Made by a program: the position numbers and the translations under genes. Below, one piece after another: positions 38,118-46,030 of a stretch of DNA of 64,000 nt. The notes under the pieces are model-generated. The model worked only from the letters and a program-made list of their open reading frames with translations. It did no database searches and was not told where the DNA came from. The DNA lies in assembly GCA_963826505.1 (NCBI GenBank), contig CAWGXG010000007.1, positions 496,001-560,000 on the forward strand, written 5' to 3'. The DNA comes from CAWGXG01 sp963826505 (GTDB lineage Bacteria > Chloroflexota > Anaerolineae > Aggregatilineales > Aggregatilineaceae). Position 1 is the stretch's first letter. The number at the start of each line of letters is the position of its first letter.

Positions 38118-38858
38118 ATGCGAGAATCACAGGTCATCATCGAACGAGTACGGCGTGTTTCAGCCGATCTGCAGCAGCTTGATCTGGCGGTTGATGCGCC
38201 GTTGTTACAGTTGAAGCCAGGGCAATCCCTGTTTGCGCGCCCGCTCGACCAGAACGGCTGGGAGCCGTACCTGCGCGAATTGTGGATTCCCGTGGACATC
38301 CGGCCCGGCGTGGTCACGGTGGAGGTGCCCCTCGTGGCGCGCACCTTGCCCAACCAGATCGCCAGCGTGCTCAGCCCGGTTGGGCGACCGATCCCCCTGC
38401 GGCCCAACCTCCAACACTTGCTGCTCATCGCCGAAAATGCCGTGCCTACCCCGCTCGTGCTGCTCATGCGGACGCTGCTGGGCGGCGGCGTGTCGATCAC
38501 GCTGGTGTTAGGCGGCAGCGCGGCGCGCTACCCGCTGGAACTGCTCTCGCCGGAAATCGAGATCGTACGTTCCGAAGATTGGCCCTGGCCGGAACAGGTC
38601 GAGATGCTGCATTGGGCCGATCAGGTGCTGATCCTCACCGCGCCGCACCAGCAGGCCGAGGTCTACGGACGGTTCTACGAAATGGTCGCGCAGCTTCGCC
38701 ACCAGCTCATCCCCGAAGATTACATCGCCGGGCTGTATTACGGGCGGATGGCGTGCGGCGCGGGCGCGTGCATGGCGTGCCAGGTCCCGGCCCGCAAAGA
38801 GCCGCTGCTCGCCTGTTCGGACGGCCCCGCCTTCGATCTCAACCAGGTAAAATTCTGA
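38118..38858 (+). CDS. PyrK-like electron-transfer protein with a C-terminal [2Fe-2S] site
   Basis: The product is 246 residues. The C-terminal third has the PyrK-type iron-sulfur pattern: MACGAGACMACQV followed by LLACSDGPAFDL, giving four Cys spaced as in the iron-sulfur subunit of dihydroorotate dehydrogenase B. The middle has a Rossmann-like stretch (LLLIAENAVPTPLVLLMR) like the NAD-binding part. The FAD motif RxYS/T of the ferredoxin-reductase domain is not recognisable (LFARPLDQN at that place), so flavin binding is uncertain. A PyrD-like gene lies 1.9 kb downstream on the same strand (40731-41696), which supports a shared electron-transfer role. Confidence 0.75.
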   Translation: MRESQVIIERVRRVSADLQQLDLAVDAPLLQLKPGQSLFARPLDQNGWEPYLRELWIPVDIRPGVVTVEVPLVARTLPNQIASVLSPVGRPIPLRPNLQHLLLIAENAVPTPLVLLMRTLLGGGVSITLVLGGSAARYPLELLSPEIEIVRSEDWPWPEQVEMLHWADQVLILTAPHQQAEVYGRFYEMVAQLRHQLIPEDYIAGLYYGRMACGAGACMACQVPARKEPLLACSDGPAFDLNQVKF

Positions 38859-38899
38859 CATTCCGTGAGCGCTGCGTCATTCACACAGGTGAGCTTTCC

Positions 38900-39676
38900 A
38901 TGAACGAACAACTGCACAATGTGCTATTCGTCGGGGCCCATCCCGACGACGAAACCGTGATGGCCGGGGGCACCCTGACTCTGCTGCACGGGCAGCGCGT
39001 CGCCACGCACCTGGTCTGCGTGACTGATGGGCGCGGCGGCGGGACAAGCGGCGTCCCTGGCATGGACACGCCGGAGGCGCTGGCGCGGGCGCGCGTCGAA
39101 GAGCTGCGCTGCGCAACGATCGCGTTGGGCATGACGAATGTGACCCTGTTGGGCTACGTCGACCCGGTCATGGGACCGGGCGAGGAGCTTTACGGCTTCG
39201 AAGCCGACGAAAGCACCCTGGCCGCACAGATCGCCGCGCACATCCGCGAGCGCGGGGCGGACGTAGTGCTGACGCACGGCACCGATGGCGAATACGGGCA
39301 TCCGGCCCACCGGCAGGTTCACCGCGTCGTGCTGCGCGCTGTGCGCGAACACGGGCTGAACGTCATCGTGTACGGGTTCGCGGCCTTGGTGCCGGACATC
39401 GAAGATCGTCTGTGGAATCGCAGCGATCCGGCGCACCTGGCGTTGGACGTGACGCCCTGGATCGCGGCCAAGCACGCCGCGATGCTCTGCCACCGCACGC
39501 AGTTCGATTCCTTCACGCGGCGGCGCAATCTCAAAACAGTGGAAGAAGCCACCCGGCGCATCGAATCGTTTCACCGGCATTGGCCCGCCACCCCGGCCTC
39601 AGAGACCCCGGACGATGCGTTCGCAGCGCTGCTGCGCGCCAACGGCGCGTGGACACCGCAGTTCCCCTCGGAGTGA
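38900..39676 (+). CDS. PIG-L/LmbE-family zinc deacetylase
   Basis: The product is 258 residues. The ATG at 38900 has AGGTGAG upstream; the frame is open further (from 38282), but that part overlaps the PyrK-like gene and is a shadow. Motifs: FVGAHPDDETVMAGG (His-Pro-Asp-Asp, zinc ligands and catalytic Asp), LTHGTDGEYGHPAHRQVH (third zinc His). Family members remove acetyl groups from N-acetylglucosaminyl conjugates in mycothiol, bacillithiol or GPI-like pathways. No thiol pathway gene is next to it. Confidence 0.9.
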   Translation: MNEQLHNVLFVGAHPDDETVMAGGTLTLLHGQRVATHLVCVTDGRGGGTSGVPGMDTPEALARARVEELRCATIALGMTNVTLLGYVDPVMGPGEELYGFEADESTLAAQIAAHIRERGADVVLTHGTDGEYGHPAHRQVHRVVLRAVREHGLNVIVYGFAALVPDIEDRLWNRSDPAHLALDVTPWIAAKHAAMLCHRTQFDSFTRRRNLKTVEEATRRIESFHRHWPATPASETPDDAFAALLRANGAWTPQFPSE

Positions 39677-39826
39677 CAACCCTGCACCACCGTTGATCGC
39701 TGACCCCCTGCACAATTGGGGGGCCGCGCCGCCCCAAACGCGCGCATAATGAGGTTGAGGGACGTGAAAGGATCGCGCCTGGCTTGTGCGTGGTGAGCAC
39801 GACCAGCGAGAGCAAGGCGGCGCGCT

Positions 39827-40183
39827 GTGGCTACACTTCAAACCTATCCGGGCGATCCCTGGGAATACAAGATCGTGCGCGCGCAGCACGGCGAGCTTGC
39901 ACAGCCGGCAGCGCTCGAACGGCTGGTGCGCGAAGAAGCGCGCGCCGGGTGGACTCTGGTCGAGGTTTACGGTGACCGCTGGGCGCGTTTTGCGCGTCCG
40001 CGCACGGCCCGCCGCAAAGACGCGCAGTTACCGCGCGGCATCGATCCTTACCGCACGCTCTACGTCGCTCCAGACGATGGCGGAGCCGCTTGGCAAGCCG
40101 TGTTTCTGGCGGTGTGCGTCGCGCTGACGCTGTTCGTGATCGTGCTGGTCGCGATCGTCGCTAACTGGCCCGCCGGGCCGTAA
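39827..40183 (+). CDS. Small membrane protein, paralogue 1 of a tandem pair
   Basis: The product is 118 residues from a GTG start (AAGGCGG upstream). A soluble N-terminal domain (WEYKIVRAQHGELAQPAALERLVREEARAGWTL) is followed by a conserved segment DPYRT and one C-terminal membrane helix (VFLAVCVALTLFVIVLVAIV). The next gene (40331-40672) encodes a close relative with the same order. I do not recognise the family; the pattern YKIVR...LEEEARAGW resembles DUF4177-type domains only in broad outline. Confidence 0.7.
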   Translation: MATLQTYPGDPWEYKIVRAQHGELAQPAALERLVREEARAGWTLVEVYGDRWARFARPRTARRKDAQLPRGIDPYRTLYVAPDDGGAAWQAVFLAVCVALTLFVIVLVAIVANWPAGP

Positions 40184-40330
40184 CTTTTCGGCGTCTGGCT
40201 GCGTATAACGATATGGGACGATGAATGAGTAGATAGGGAAAGCACGATGGGGTCCATCGCTGGAGCAACAGCAGGAAGTATCGCCGCTGCCATCGCCGAT
40301 GATGAGCGTCGCCAACAGGAGGAAGAAACG

Positions 40331-40672
40331 ATGACACCGTACACGCCGGAAGAACTGGCCGAAGGGTGGGAGTTCAAGATCGTACGGTCCAGCCTGGGAC
40401 GCTTTGGCAAGCCTGCCGTACTGCGTCGCTTGATCGAGGAAGAAGCACGCGCCGGGTGGGTCATGCTGGAAAAGTTCGACAACGGGCGCGTGCGTTTCAA
40501 GCGTCCGGCCAGCGCCCGCCAGCGTGATCACCTCCTGCCACCGGACGTTAACCCCTACCGCACGAATTTCGGCGGGTCTGCCTCGGCGACCCTGACCATA
40601 CTTTTGGTGCTCGGCCTGGTGGTTCTGTTCGCGCTGCTGGCGGTCGGAGGCGCAGTAGTGTTAGTATCGTAG
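40331..40672 (+). CDS. Small membrane protein, paralogue 2 of a tandem pair
   Basis: The product is 113 residues. The ATG at 40331 has AGGAGG 8 nt upstream and is preferred to the ATG at 40247 (which would give 141 residues). It shares EFKIVRSSLGRFGKPAVLRRLIEEEARAGW, RVRFKRPASARQRD, and NPYRT with paralogue 1, then one membrane helix (TILLVLGLVVLFALLAVGG). Position and order in the protein are the same as in paralogue 1, so the pair arose by duplication. Function is unknown. Confidence 0.72.
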   Translation: MTPYTPEELAEGWEFKIVRSSLGRFGKPAVLRRLIEEEARAGWVMLEKFDNGRVRFKRPASARQRDHLLPPDVNPYRTNFGGSASATLTILLVLGLVVLFALLAVGGAVVLVS

Positions 40673-40683
40673 CCAGATTGTCC

Positions 40684-40709
40684 ATCGGGCACGGCGAACC
40701 GTGCCCGAT
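40684..40709. other. Perfect 11-bp hairpin upstream of the PyrD-like gene
   Basis: ATCGGGCACGG and CCGTGCCCGAT flank a CGAA loop. There is no T-run, so it is not a standard terminator; it lies 21 nt before the ATG at 40731. Confidence 0.5.
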
Positions 40710-40730
40710 CGCACACACTGAGCGACGCCC

Positions 40731-41696
40731 ATGATCGAACTGACTCGTTCCGGCAAGACTACCCTCGTCATCGAAACGCCCGTAATGCCCGCCGCCGGGA
40801 CATTTGGCTTCGACGGTGCCGCTTACCGCGACTTGATCGACTTCGTGAAGTTAGGCGCGATCGTCACCAACCCGATCACCTGGAAGCCACGCCGCGTAGC
40901 TCACGGGCCGCGCGTCGTGCCGTTGCCGTCCGGCGTGCTGGTACATACCGGCCTGCCCAATCCTGGGGTCGCCGCGACCATCCGGAAATACAGCGGGCGC
41001 TGGGCACACGCGCTCGCACCGGTGATCGTGCATGTCGCGGCGCTGTCTCCGGCGGATGTCAGTCGCTGTCTGGATGCGTTGGATCGCTGCGAAGGGGTAG
41101 CGGGTATCGAACTGGGGCTGCACGATCAGGCCACGCCGGACGCCATCATGATGATCGTCCAGGCCGCGCTGGACAGCACGATGCTGCCGCTGTTGGTGCA
41201 GGTTCCGCTGTACAGCGCGGTGGAATCGGCGCGCGCCGCCGAGGAAGCGGGTGCGGGCGCGGTAGTCGTAGCGTCAGCACCGCGCGGCACCGCACGCGAC
41301 CCCATCACCGGCCAACTGGTCGGCGGGCGCGTGTACGGCCCCTGGATCAAAACCCTGGCGCTGCGTGCGGTCGGACAGGTAGCCCGTGCGGTGGAAATTC
41401 CCGTGATCGGCGTGGGGGGTATTCACAGCGCAGATGACGCGCGTGACTTTCTCGACGCGGGCGCGATCGCCGTGCAGGTGGACAGCCTGACCTGGGCACA
41501 GCCGCACGCCCTCGAAGTCATCGCGCGCAACCTGGGTGGGCTGGAACTCACGCGGGCGGCGGGCGCATTGCTCGACGAGTGGGAGCCGGGTATGGGCCAG
41601 ACGATGAAAATCGCCCGGCAGAATCACATCGCCACGGAAGAATCGGACGATGTGCCGGGCATCCCGCCACCGACTCCGCCTGATCTGCCCGAATGA
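40731..41696 (+). CDS. Dihydroorotate-dehydrogenase-like TIM barrel with altered active-site residues
   Basis: The product is 321 residues, aligned by eye with class 1B PyrD: ETPVMPAAGTFGFDG, GAIVTNPITWKPRRVAHGPRVV, TGLPNPGV, VPVIVHVAALS, LPLLVQVPL, IPVIGVGGIHSADDARDFLDAGAIAVQVDS. The phosphate- and FMN-binding GVGGI is intact. Three substrate-site features differ: the Lys after GAVVT is Asn, the orotate-contacting NAIGLQN is VHTGLPN, and the catalytic loop NVSCPN is GLHDQATPD, without Cys or Asn. It is therefore probably a flavin TIM barrel with another substrate. It may pair with the PyrK-like protein at 38118-38858. Confidence 0.8.
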   Translation: MIELTRSGKTTLVIETPVMPAAGTFGFDGAAYRDLIDFVKLGAIVTNPITWKPRRVAHGPRVVPLPSGVLVHTGLPNPGVAATIRKYSGRWAHALAPVIVHVAALSPADVSRCLDALDRCEGVAGIELGLHDQATPDAIMMIVQAALDSTMLPLLVQVPLYSAVESARAAEEAGAGAVVVASAPRGTARDPITGQLVGGRVYGPWIKTLALRAVGQVARAVEIPVIGVGGIHSADDARDFLDAGAIAVQVDSLTWAQPHALEVIARNLGGLELTRAAGALLDEWEPGMGQTMKIARQNHIATEESDDVPGIPPPTPPDLPE

Positions 41697-41714
41697 GAAC
41701 TCCAGATCGAGCGG

Positions 41715-42089
41715 CTATTCCACCCAGATTTCGACGTGTTCGCCGCTCTCGTTGTCTTCGATATCGACCAGCTTACCACTCGCGCCGCTTTTGATCGCGT
41801 CCATGATCTCGTCGTAATCCAAGTCGACGTGACTCGGCGTGAAGCGCGCGCCCAGCTTGATCCCCACGTTGACAAGTCCCATCGGGATGTTGACATTGAC
41901 TTTCGTCTTGCCGCTGTCTATGTCGGTGATGCGCACGCGCAGCAGACGCGGATCGCGCGAGGGCGGCGGCGGGGGCGTGTTGCGATTGCTGCTACCCAGG
42001 GCCTGAAGCAGCCGCGCACCTTCTTCTGCGGTGACTTTACCTTCCTGAATCATCTGCAAAATCCGCATCCGTTCTTCGGCTGTCGTCAT
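41715..42089 (-). CDS. Small SHOCT-like hairpin protein, paralogue of 44458-44865
   Basis: The product is 124 residues. The N-terminus has the hairpin RMRILQMIQEGKVTAEEGAR (then LLQAL), the SHOCT-like module seen in DUF2089 and YvlB/LiaX-type proteins. After a Pro-rich linker (PPPPPS) comes a domain beginning RVRITDIDSGKTKVNVN and continuing PMGLVNVGIKLGARF, which it shares with the protein at 44458-44865. It is the last gene of a five-gene minus-strand cluster led by a DUF2089 regulator. A role in envelope-stress sensing is plausible by analogy with yvl/lia systems, but is not shown. Confidence 0.78.
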   Translation of the reverse strand: MTTAEERMRILQMIQEGKVTAEEGARLLQALGSSNRNTPPPPPSRDPRLLRVRITDIDSGKTKVNVNIPMGLVNVGIKLGARFTPSHVDLDYDEIMDAIKSGASGKLVDIEDNESGEHVEIWVE

Positions 42090-42140
42090 AGGCGATTGAG
42101 TCCTTTCTGGCAGGCCGCGTGGGCCTGATGGGATAACCTG

Positions 42141-43142
42141 TTAATCGGCGGGCCGGATCATGTGAACCAGCGTGCGGCCCGGCCTGAAATCGTGCGCACG
42201 CAGCGCTTCGCCAGCGGCGGCGTCATCGTCGGGATGTTCCGTCACCAGCGAACGGCGGCGATCGGTGATCTGGTTAAGCGCCACCGTCAACAGCAGGGAG
42301 TCCAACCCGCCGCCGCGGTCCGGATCGACCAGCAGATCGAAGGTGCGCGTCACGCCGCCCAGGCGGCTTTCGATGCGCAGCGCCCCGTCGACACGCTCGC
42401 CTGACCCCGGCAGAAACCAGACATCACTGCGGCTGCCGCTCAGCGCGTAGCGCAGATCGACCAGACGCGGCGGTCGCAATGCCTGCGGGCGCGTCGGACG
42501 CAGCCAGCCCAGGCCGCCCAGGTGATTCGGGCGGACCGCCTCCGCCAGCGCGAGCACGCGTGCCGCGTTAGCGCTGTCCGTGCGCGTCAAACGGCGCAGC
42601 ACCGGCGCTTCGGGGGGCAAGCTGGGCGGGCGGTAATAGCCCGGACGCCGCCACTGGGTGAACAAGCGCTGTTCCTGAAACCCCAGGCTCAGATATAGAT
42701 CGCGTGCCGGGGGGTTATCGGCGTCAACCTGGAGCAGCGTGCCACCGTGTTTATGCGCGGCAAAGTCCAGCGCGGCGATCATCAGCCGCCGGGCGATGCC
42801 TTGCCGGCGATAGGCGGGCTCGACGGCCACATTGGAGATCACCCAGTCCCGGTCGAAGCCCGAGGGAGTCACGGTCACGTTGCCGACCAGCCGCCCAGAC
42901 TCGAACCATACGAATCCGCACATCAGCGGCAGCGAGTGATCGACGTGGGCCAGCAGCCACAACAGCGGCCCCGTACGGCTGAGCGCGCGCATATCGTCCA
43001 ACGCCGCGCGCCCGCCTGAGTCCAGCGTGGGCGCAAAACAGACTTCGATCAAGTCAACAATGGCCGGTAGATCGCGCCGCAGACTGACGGGGTACAACCC
43101 GGTCACATTCTTAGGGAGGGCGAGCAGTCCTGCTGCTGACAT
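42141..43142 (-). CDS. GNAT-family N-acetyltransferase
   Basis: The product is 333 residues when started at ATG 43142; an upstream ATG at 43220 would overlap the previous gene by 4 nt, so the start is uncertain. The N-terminal half is a GNAT domain: the acetyl-CoA loop is VAVEPAYRRQGIARRLM (motif A, near residue 115), followed by LLQVDADNPPARDLYLSLGFQ (motif B). The C-terminal 150 residues are variable and may be a second, degenerate GNAT half. It sits inside the SHOCT-like cluster, which may mean it modifies a partner encoded there; this is inference. Confidence 0.78.
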   Translation of the reverse strand: MSAAGLLALPKNVTGLYPVSLRRDLPAIVDLIEVCFAPTLDSGGRAALDDMRALSRTGPLLWLLAHVDHSLPLMCGFVWFESGRLVGNVTVTPSGFDRDWVISNVAVEPAYRRQGIARRLMIAALDFAAHKHGGTLLQVDADNPPARDLYLSLGFQEQRLFTQWRRPGYYRPPSLPPEAPVLRRLTRTDSANAARVLALAEAVRPNHLGGLGWLRPTRPQALRPPRLVDLRYALSGSRSDVWFLPGSGERVDGALRIESRLGGVTRTFDLLVDPDRGGGLDSLLLTVALNQITDRRRSLVTEHPDDDAAAGEALRAHDFRPGRTLVHMIRPAD

Positions 43143-43216
43143 GCGTAGCTGTCTTTCTCCTGAGCTTACGATCATGCACAGCCGCCGAGTATAACGCAGC
43201 GCCGCCGCGCGCGCCG

Positions 43217-44419
43217 TCACTTGCCGGATGTGCGCGGCTGACCACGGGCCAGCGTACAGCCTGCCGTTGCCCGCGTCCCTACGAGATCCAGCGCGGCCAG
43301 CAAGCGCTCGGCTTCCTCGATAGAGATCTTGTTTTCCTGCACCATTTGCAAGATCATCAGGCGCTCTTGCTCGGTGATCGGCTCTTTGGGTGCGCGTGAC
43401 GGCGCGTCCGCGCCAAAAGCGCCCCGGCGCGGCATCACCGGCTCACGATGGCGACCACTGCGGCGCTGCATACTGCGCAGCGCGCGTTCGGCGGCGCGTT
43501 CGGCCTGGCGCTGGGCATGCGCGGCCAGCTTTTCGGCCTTGGTGGCGATGTGCTGCGTCTTGGCCAGAATACGCTCGTCCAGACCTTCAAGCTGGCGGCT
43601 GAGCTGTTCTTCCAACGTGGACAGCCGCGCCTCAACTTCTTCTTCGATCTGAGCGCCGAAATCTGCCATGTAATCTTGTTCTTCGCCCACCAGTTGGAGA
43701 CTCTCGGCCTCGCTGATGACGATCACCGGGCCGCCTTCGCCCAACGTCACAACCTGCTGGCCTTGGTCGTCCTCGTCCACATCGGCCTCCACGTCCAGGC
43801 GCAGCGCCGTGTCGGCGGGCAGGAGAAAGGTCGCGTTTGTGTCGGGACGCACCCGGCACAGAATATCGCTGCCCGCGCTGAACTGGTACTCACGACCGGG
43901 TACGAAATCGAGATTGAGCACCAGGTCCGAGCCGACTTTTTCCACGATGCAGGTGCCGCCAATATTGCGCAGATAGAGATCGGCCCCCACTTTGGTCACC
44001 TGGGCGGAGCCATCCACATCACGGATCGTGGCATCAGCGCCGATCGTTTCGACGGCCACACTGCCGGTCGCCCGCTTGACGCGCAAATCGCCGCCGACGG
44101 TCCGAATATGAACTTCCTGCACGTTGCGCACGGTCAGATCGCCGCCGATGCGTTGAATATCAAGCGCGGCGTCTACGTCCGTCAGCTTGGCATCGCCGCC
44201 CACCTGTTGGATGCTCACCGCGATCATGCTGGGCACGATCATACGGGCATCGCCTCCGGCCTGCACGACGTAAGGCTGTCCCTCACCCAACTGCTCAACC
44301 CGAACATCATCCCCGTCCACAACCAGCAGAGCTTCATCGCGCCCCTTCAGACGCAAATCGCCGCCGATCGCCCGAATGATCACCGGCACGTGGACATTTT
44401 CACGCTCGATGCGTGTCAT
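43217..44419 (-). CDS. DUF4097-like beta-solenoid protein with coiled coil and C-terminal SHOCT-like hairpin
   Basis: The product is 400 residues. The first 200 hold short repeats of the type IGGDLxV / VGGDARxxD (GGDLRL, GGDARM, GGDAKL, GGDLTV, GGDLRV, GADATI, GADLYL), as in DUF4097/bactofilin-like beta-solenoids. A charged coiled coil follows (ARLSTLEEQLSRQLEGLDER and on). Near the C-terminus the hairpin LMILQMVQENKISIEEAERL matches the module found at the N-terminus of its neighbours. No membrane segment is seen. Compared with YvlB/LiaX-type proteins, which carry the same two parts, the order is reversed. Confidence 0.78.
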   Translation of the reverse strand: MTRIERENVHVPVIIRAIGGDLRLKGRDEALLVVDGDDVRVEQLGEGQPYVVQAGGDARMIVPSMIAVSIQQVGGDAKLTDVDAALDIQRIGGDLTVRNVQEVHIRTVGGDLRVKRATGSVAVETIGADATIRDVDGSAQVTKVGADLYLRNIGGTCIVEKVGSDLVLNLDFVPGREYQFSAGSDILCRVRPDTNATFLLPADTALRLDVEADVDEDDQGQQVVTLGEGGPVIVISEAESLQLVGEEQDYMADFGAQIEEEVEARLSTLEEQLSRQLEGLDERILAKTQHIATKAEKLAAHAQRQAERAAERALRSMQRRSGRHREPVMPRRGAFGADAPSRAPKEPITEQERLMILQMVQENKISIEEAERLLAALDLVGTRATAGCTLARGQPRTSGK

Positions 44420-44457
44420 ACGCTGCTCCTTTTCTGTAGCACACTTATGCCCGGTCG

Positions 44458-44865
44458 CTAGTCGATGAAAATATGAACGCGCTCGTTGTCGTCCACATCT
44501 TCGACTTCGACCAGTGTCCCGACGATCTCATCATCGCGCAGCGCATCCAACACATCATGAATCATCTCTGAATCGACTTCGTCGGTGAAGCGTGCGCCGA
44601 GCTTCAGCCCAAAATTCACCATGCCCAGCGGCACATTAACCCGGACGCGTCCTTTGCCGGATTCCAGATCGCTGACATGGATATGCAGCCAGCGCCGCCC
44701 ATTTTTGGCCTTGGGAGCGGCGGGTTGGGCTGGGGACGGCTCGGCACGCGCTGGCTCGGCGGAATCGGCGCTGCCTTCGCGCAGCGCGCCGAGCATCTCG
44801 GTGGCGTCGTCCACAGAAATCCGGCCTTCGGCCAGCAGTTGTAGAATGTCTTTGCGTGTGGTCAT
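44458..44865 (-). CDS. Small SHOCT-like hairpin protein, paralogue of 41715-42089
   Basis: The product is 135 residues. It begins with the hairpin RKDILQLLAEGRISVDDATEM (then LGAL), then an Ala/Pro linker, then a domain with HVSDLESGKGRVRVNVPLG and LGARFTDEVDSEMIHDVLDAL, paralogous to the 41715 gene product. It follows the DUF2089 regulator by 91 nt and precedes the DUF4097-like gene by 38 nt. The family has no known activity that I can name. Confidence 0.78.
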   Translation of the reverse strand: MTTRKDILQLLAEGRISVDDATEMLGALREGSADSAEPARAEPSPAQPAAPKAKNGRRWLHIHVSDLESGKGRVRVNVPLGMVNFGLKLGARFTDEVDSEMIHDVLDALRDDEIVGTLVEVEDVDDNERVHIFID

Positions 44866-44956
44866 AGGTTCCTCCGTTCATCGTGGCAAACAGGTAGTCC
44901 AACACACAACTCAGTTGTAAAATCGAGCGCTGTGAGCGCACCGCATTCCGGCAAAA

Positions 44957-45340
44957 TCACCCGCGCAGCAGCTCGACCGCATCCTCGGACGAAATACGCC
45001 CGGCGGCCAGATCATCGAGCACGCGGCGGCGCTGTTCAGCGGTCATGTCGGTAGGCTCGCTGCCGGGGGCTTCGTAGCCCATGGTAGTGATGATGTCATT
45101 CAAGCGACTGCGCACCGTCGGGTACGAAATGCCCAACTCATCCTCGACGCGCTTGATTTTGCCATCGCAGCGCAGATAGACTTCGACAAACTCCAATTGT
45201 TCGGGCGAGAGCAACGCCAACCGCCCCAGCGTGAAACGTCCCTGGACGGTGACGTCGCAGTTAGGGCAGTGCAGGGTGGTGATCACCATCGCGTCACCAC
45301 AGACCGGGCACCCACCAGGTACAGGATAAGTATCGTACAT
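44957..45340 (-). CDS. DUF2089-type regulator: zinc ribbon, HTH and SHOCT-like hairpin
   Basis: The product is 127 residues. The ATG at 45340 has GAGG 8 nt upstream; an upstream ATG at 45406 lies before the promoter -10 and is rejected. The N-terminus has CPVCG and CPNC (zinc ribbon), the middle a sigma-region-4-like helix-turn-helix (KRVEDELGISYPTVRSRLNDI), and the C-terminus the hairpin RRRVLDDLAAGRISSEDAVE. This is the DUF2089 layout; family members are predicted DNA-binding proteins. As first gene of the cluster it is the likely regulator. The repeated hairpin in three of the four downstream proteins suggests direct contact between them, which is inference. Confidence 0.85.
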   Translation of the reverse strand: MYDTYPVPGGCPVCGDAMVITTLHCPNCDVTVQGRFTLGRLALLSPEQLEFVEVYLRCDGKIKRVEDELGISYPTVRSRLNDIITTMGYEAPGSEPTDMTAEQRRRVLDDLAAGRISSEDAVELLRG

Positions 45341-45393
45341 GCGCATGTCCTCAACGTCAGCCTGATCAATACCGAACGCAATTTTCTGATTGA

Positions 45394-45422
45394 ATCCTAG
45401 CAACAAATATTCAGAATGTCAA
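45394..45422 (-). promoter_or_regulatory. Promoter of the DUF2089/SHOCT-like cluster
   Basis: The minus strand reads TTGACA (45422-45417), a 17-nt spacer, then TAGGAT (45399-45394). The surrounding spacer (45420-45480) is very AT-rich against the high-GC background, which suits a regulated promoter. Confidence 0.75.
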
Positions 45423-45610
45423 TCTAATATATCATAGAAATCAATATGAACCTTTAAAAAGTTAATCTTATAGTTTGGTTTTGATCCTACAACCGGGTGC
45501 ACAGCCGGACACGCGCCAGACCAAATGATGAATTTCTGTAAAGGAATCGAACGTCTTTTCATAGGTCAAGGTATAATGGTTATATTCGAGGGATCCTAAG
45601 GAGGTGGTTT

Positions 45611-45787
45611 ATGCTGCTCAGGTGGTGGTTGTCCGCCAACCAGCGCTTCAACCGTCTTGTAGAGGGGCAAGGCTTGGTTGAATATGCGTTGATTCTGGTG
45701 CTGGTGGCAATTGTGACGCTGGCGATTCTGTCGTTGTTGGGGCCAAGTATCGGCAATGTTTTCGAGAACATTGTCGGACGTCTCTAA
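45611..45787 (+). CDS. Flp-type (type IVb) pilin, 58 residues
   Basis: The small gene starts at ATG 45611 with a perfect AAGGAGGT upstream and stops at TAA 45785-45787. The product has a short basic leader (LLRWWLSANQRFNRLVEGQG), then GLVEYALILVLVAIVTLAIL with the Glu at +5 of the mature pilin typical of Flp pilins, and a short C-terminus (GPSIGNVFENIVGRL). The prepilin peptidase would cut after the Gly of EGQG. Flp pilins are assembled by the Tad machinery; no tad gene is in the window. A -10 (TATAAT at 45572-45577) and its own terminator make it a single-gene unit. Confidence 0.9.
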   Translation: MLLRWWLSANQRFNRLVEGQGLVEYALILVLVAIVTLAILSLLGPSIGNVFENIVGRL

Positions 45788-45876
45788 CTCATTCGCCTGC
45801 GCACGTTTTCTCACGCATTTATCTTCATCCCCGTCTTCGAACATGTTCCGCATCATCTAGTTATTATCAGGCAATG

Positions 45877-45903
45877 GACCCTGGGAAATATCCCGGGGTC
45901 TTT
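45877..45903 (+). terminator. Rho-independent terminator after the Flp pilin gene
   Basis: GACCCTGGGA (45877-45886) pairs with TCCCGGGGTC (45891-45900; one G-T pair) across an AATA loop, followed by TTT. Confidence 0.8.
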
Positions 45904-46030
45904 GTCTTGTTATGGTAGGGACGTGGTATACTCAACCCCCGTTTGCGTACACCGGATAAGCCGCCTGTTGACCGGCTGATAACCGTTTGCCCGCTCACCT
46001 GGTTTCCTTCGTCACAAAGGCAGAAGACTG

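Noticed and set aside
38282..39676. A 464-codon frame as one long protein
   Set aside because: The first 206 codons overlap the PyrK-like gene in another frame; the PIG-L protein starts at 38900 with its own ribosome site.
44957..45406. Start of the DUF2089 protein at ATG 45406
   Set aside because: The codon lies upstream of the predicted transcript start (TTGACA/TAGGAT at 45394-45422); ATG 45340 has a Shine-Dalgarno site.
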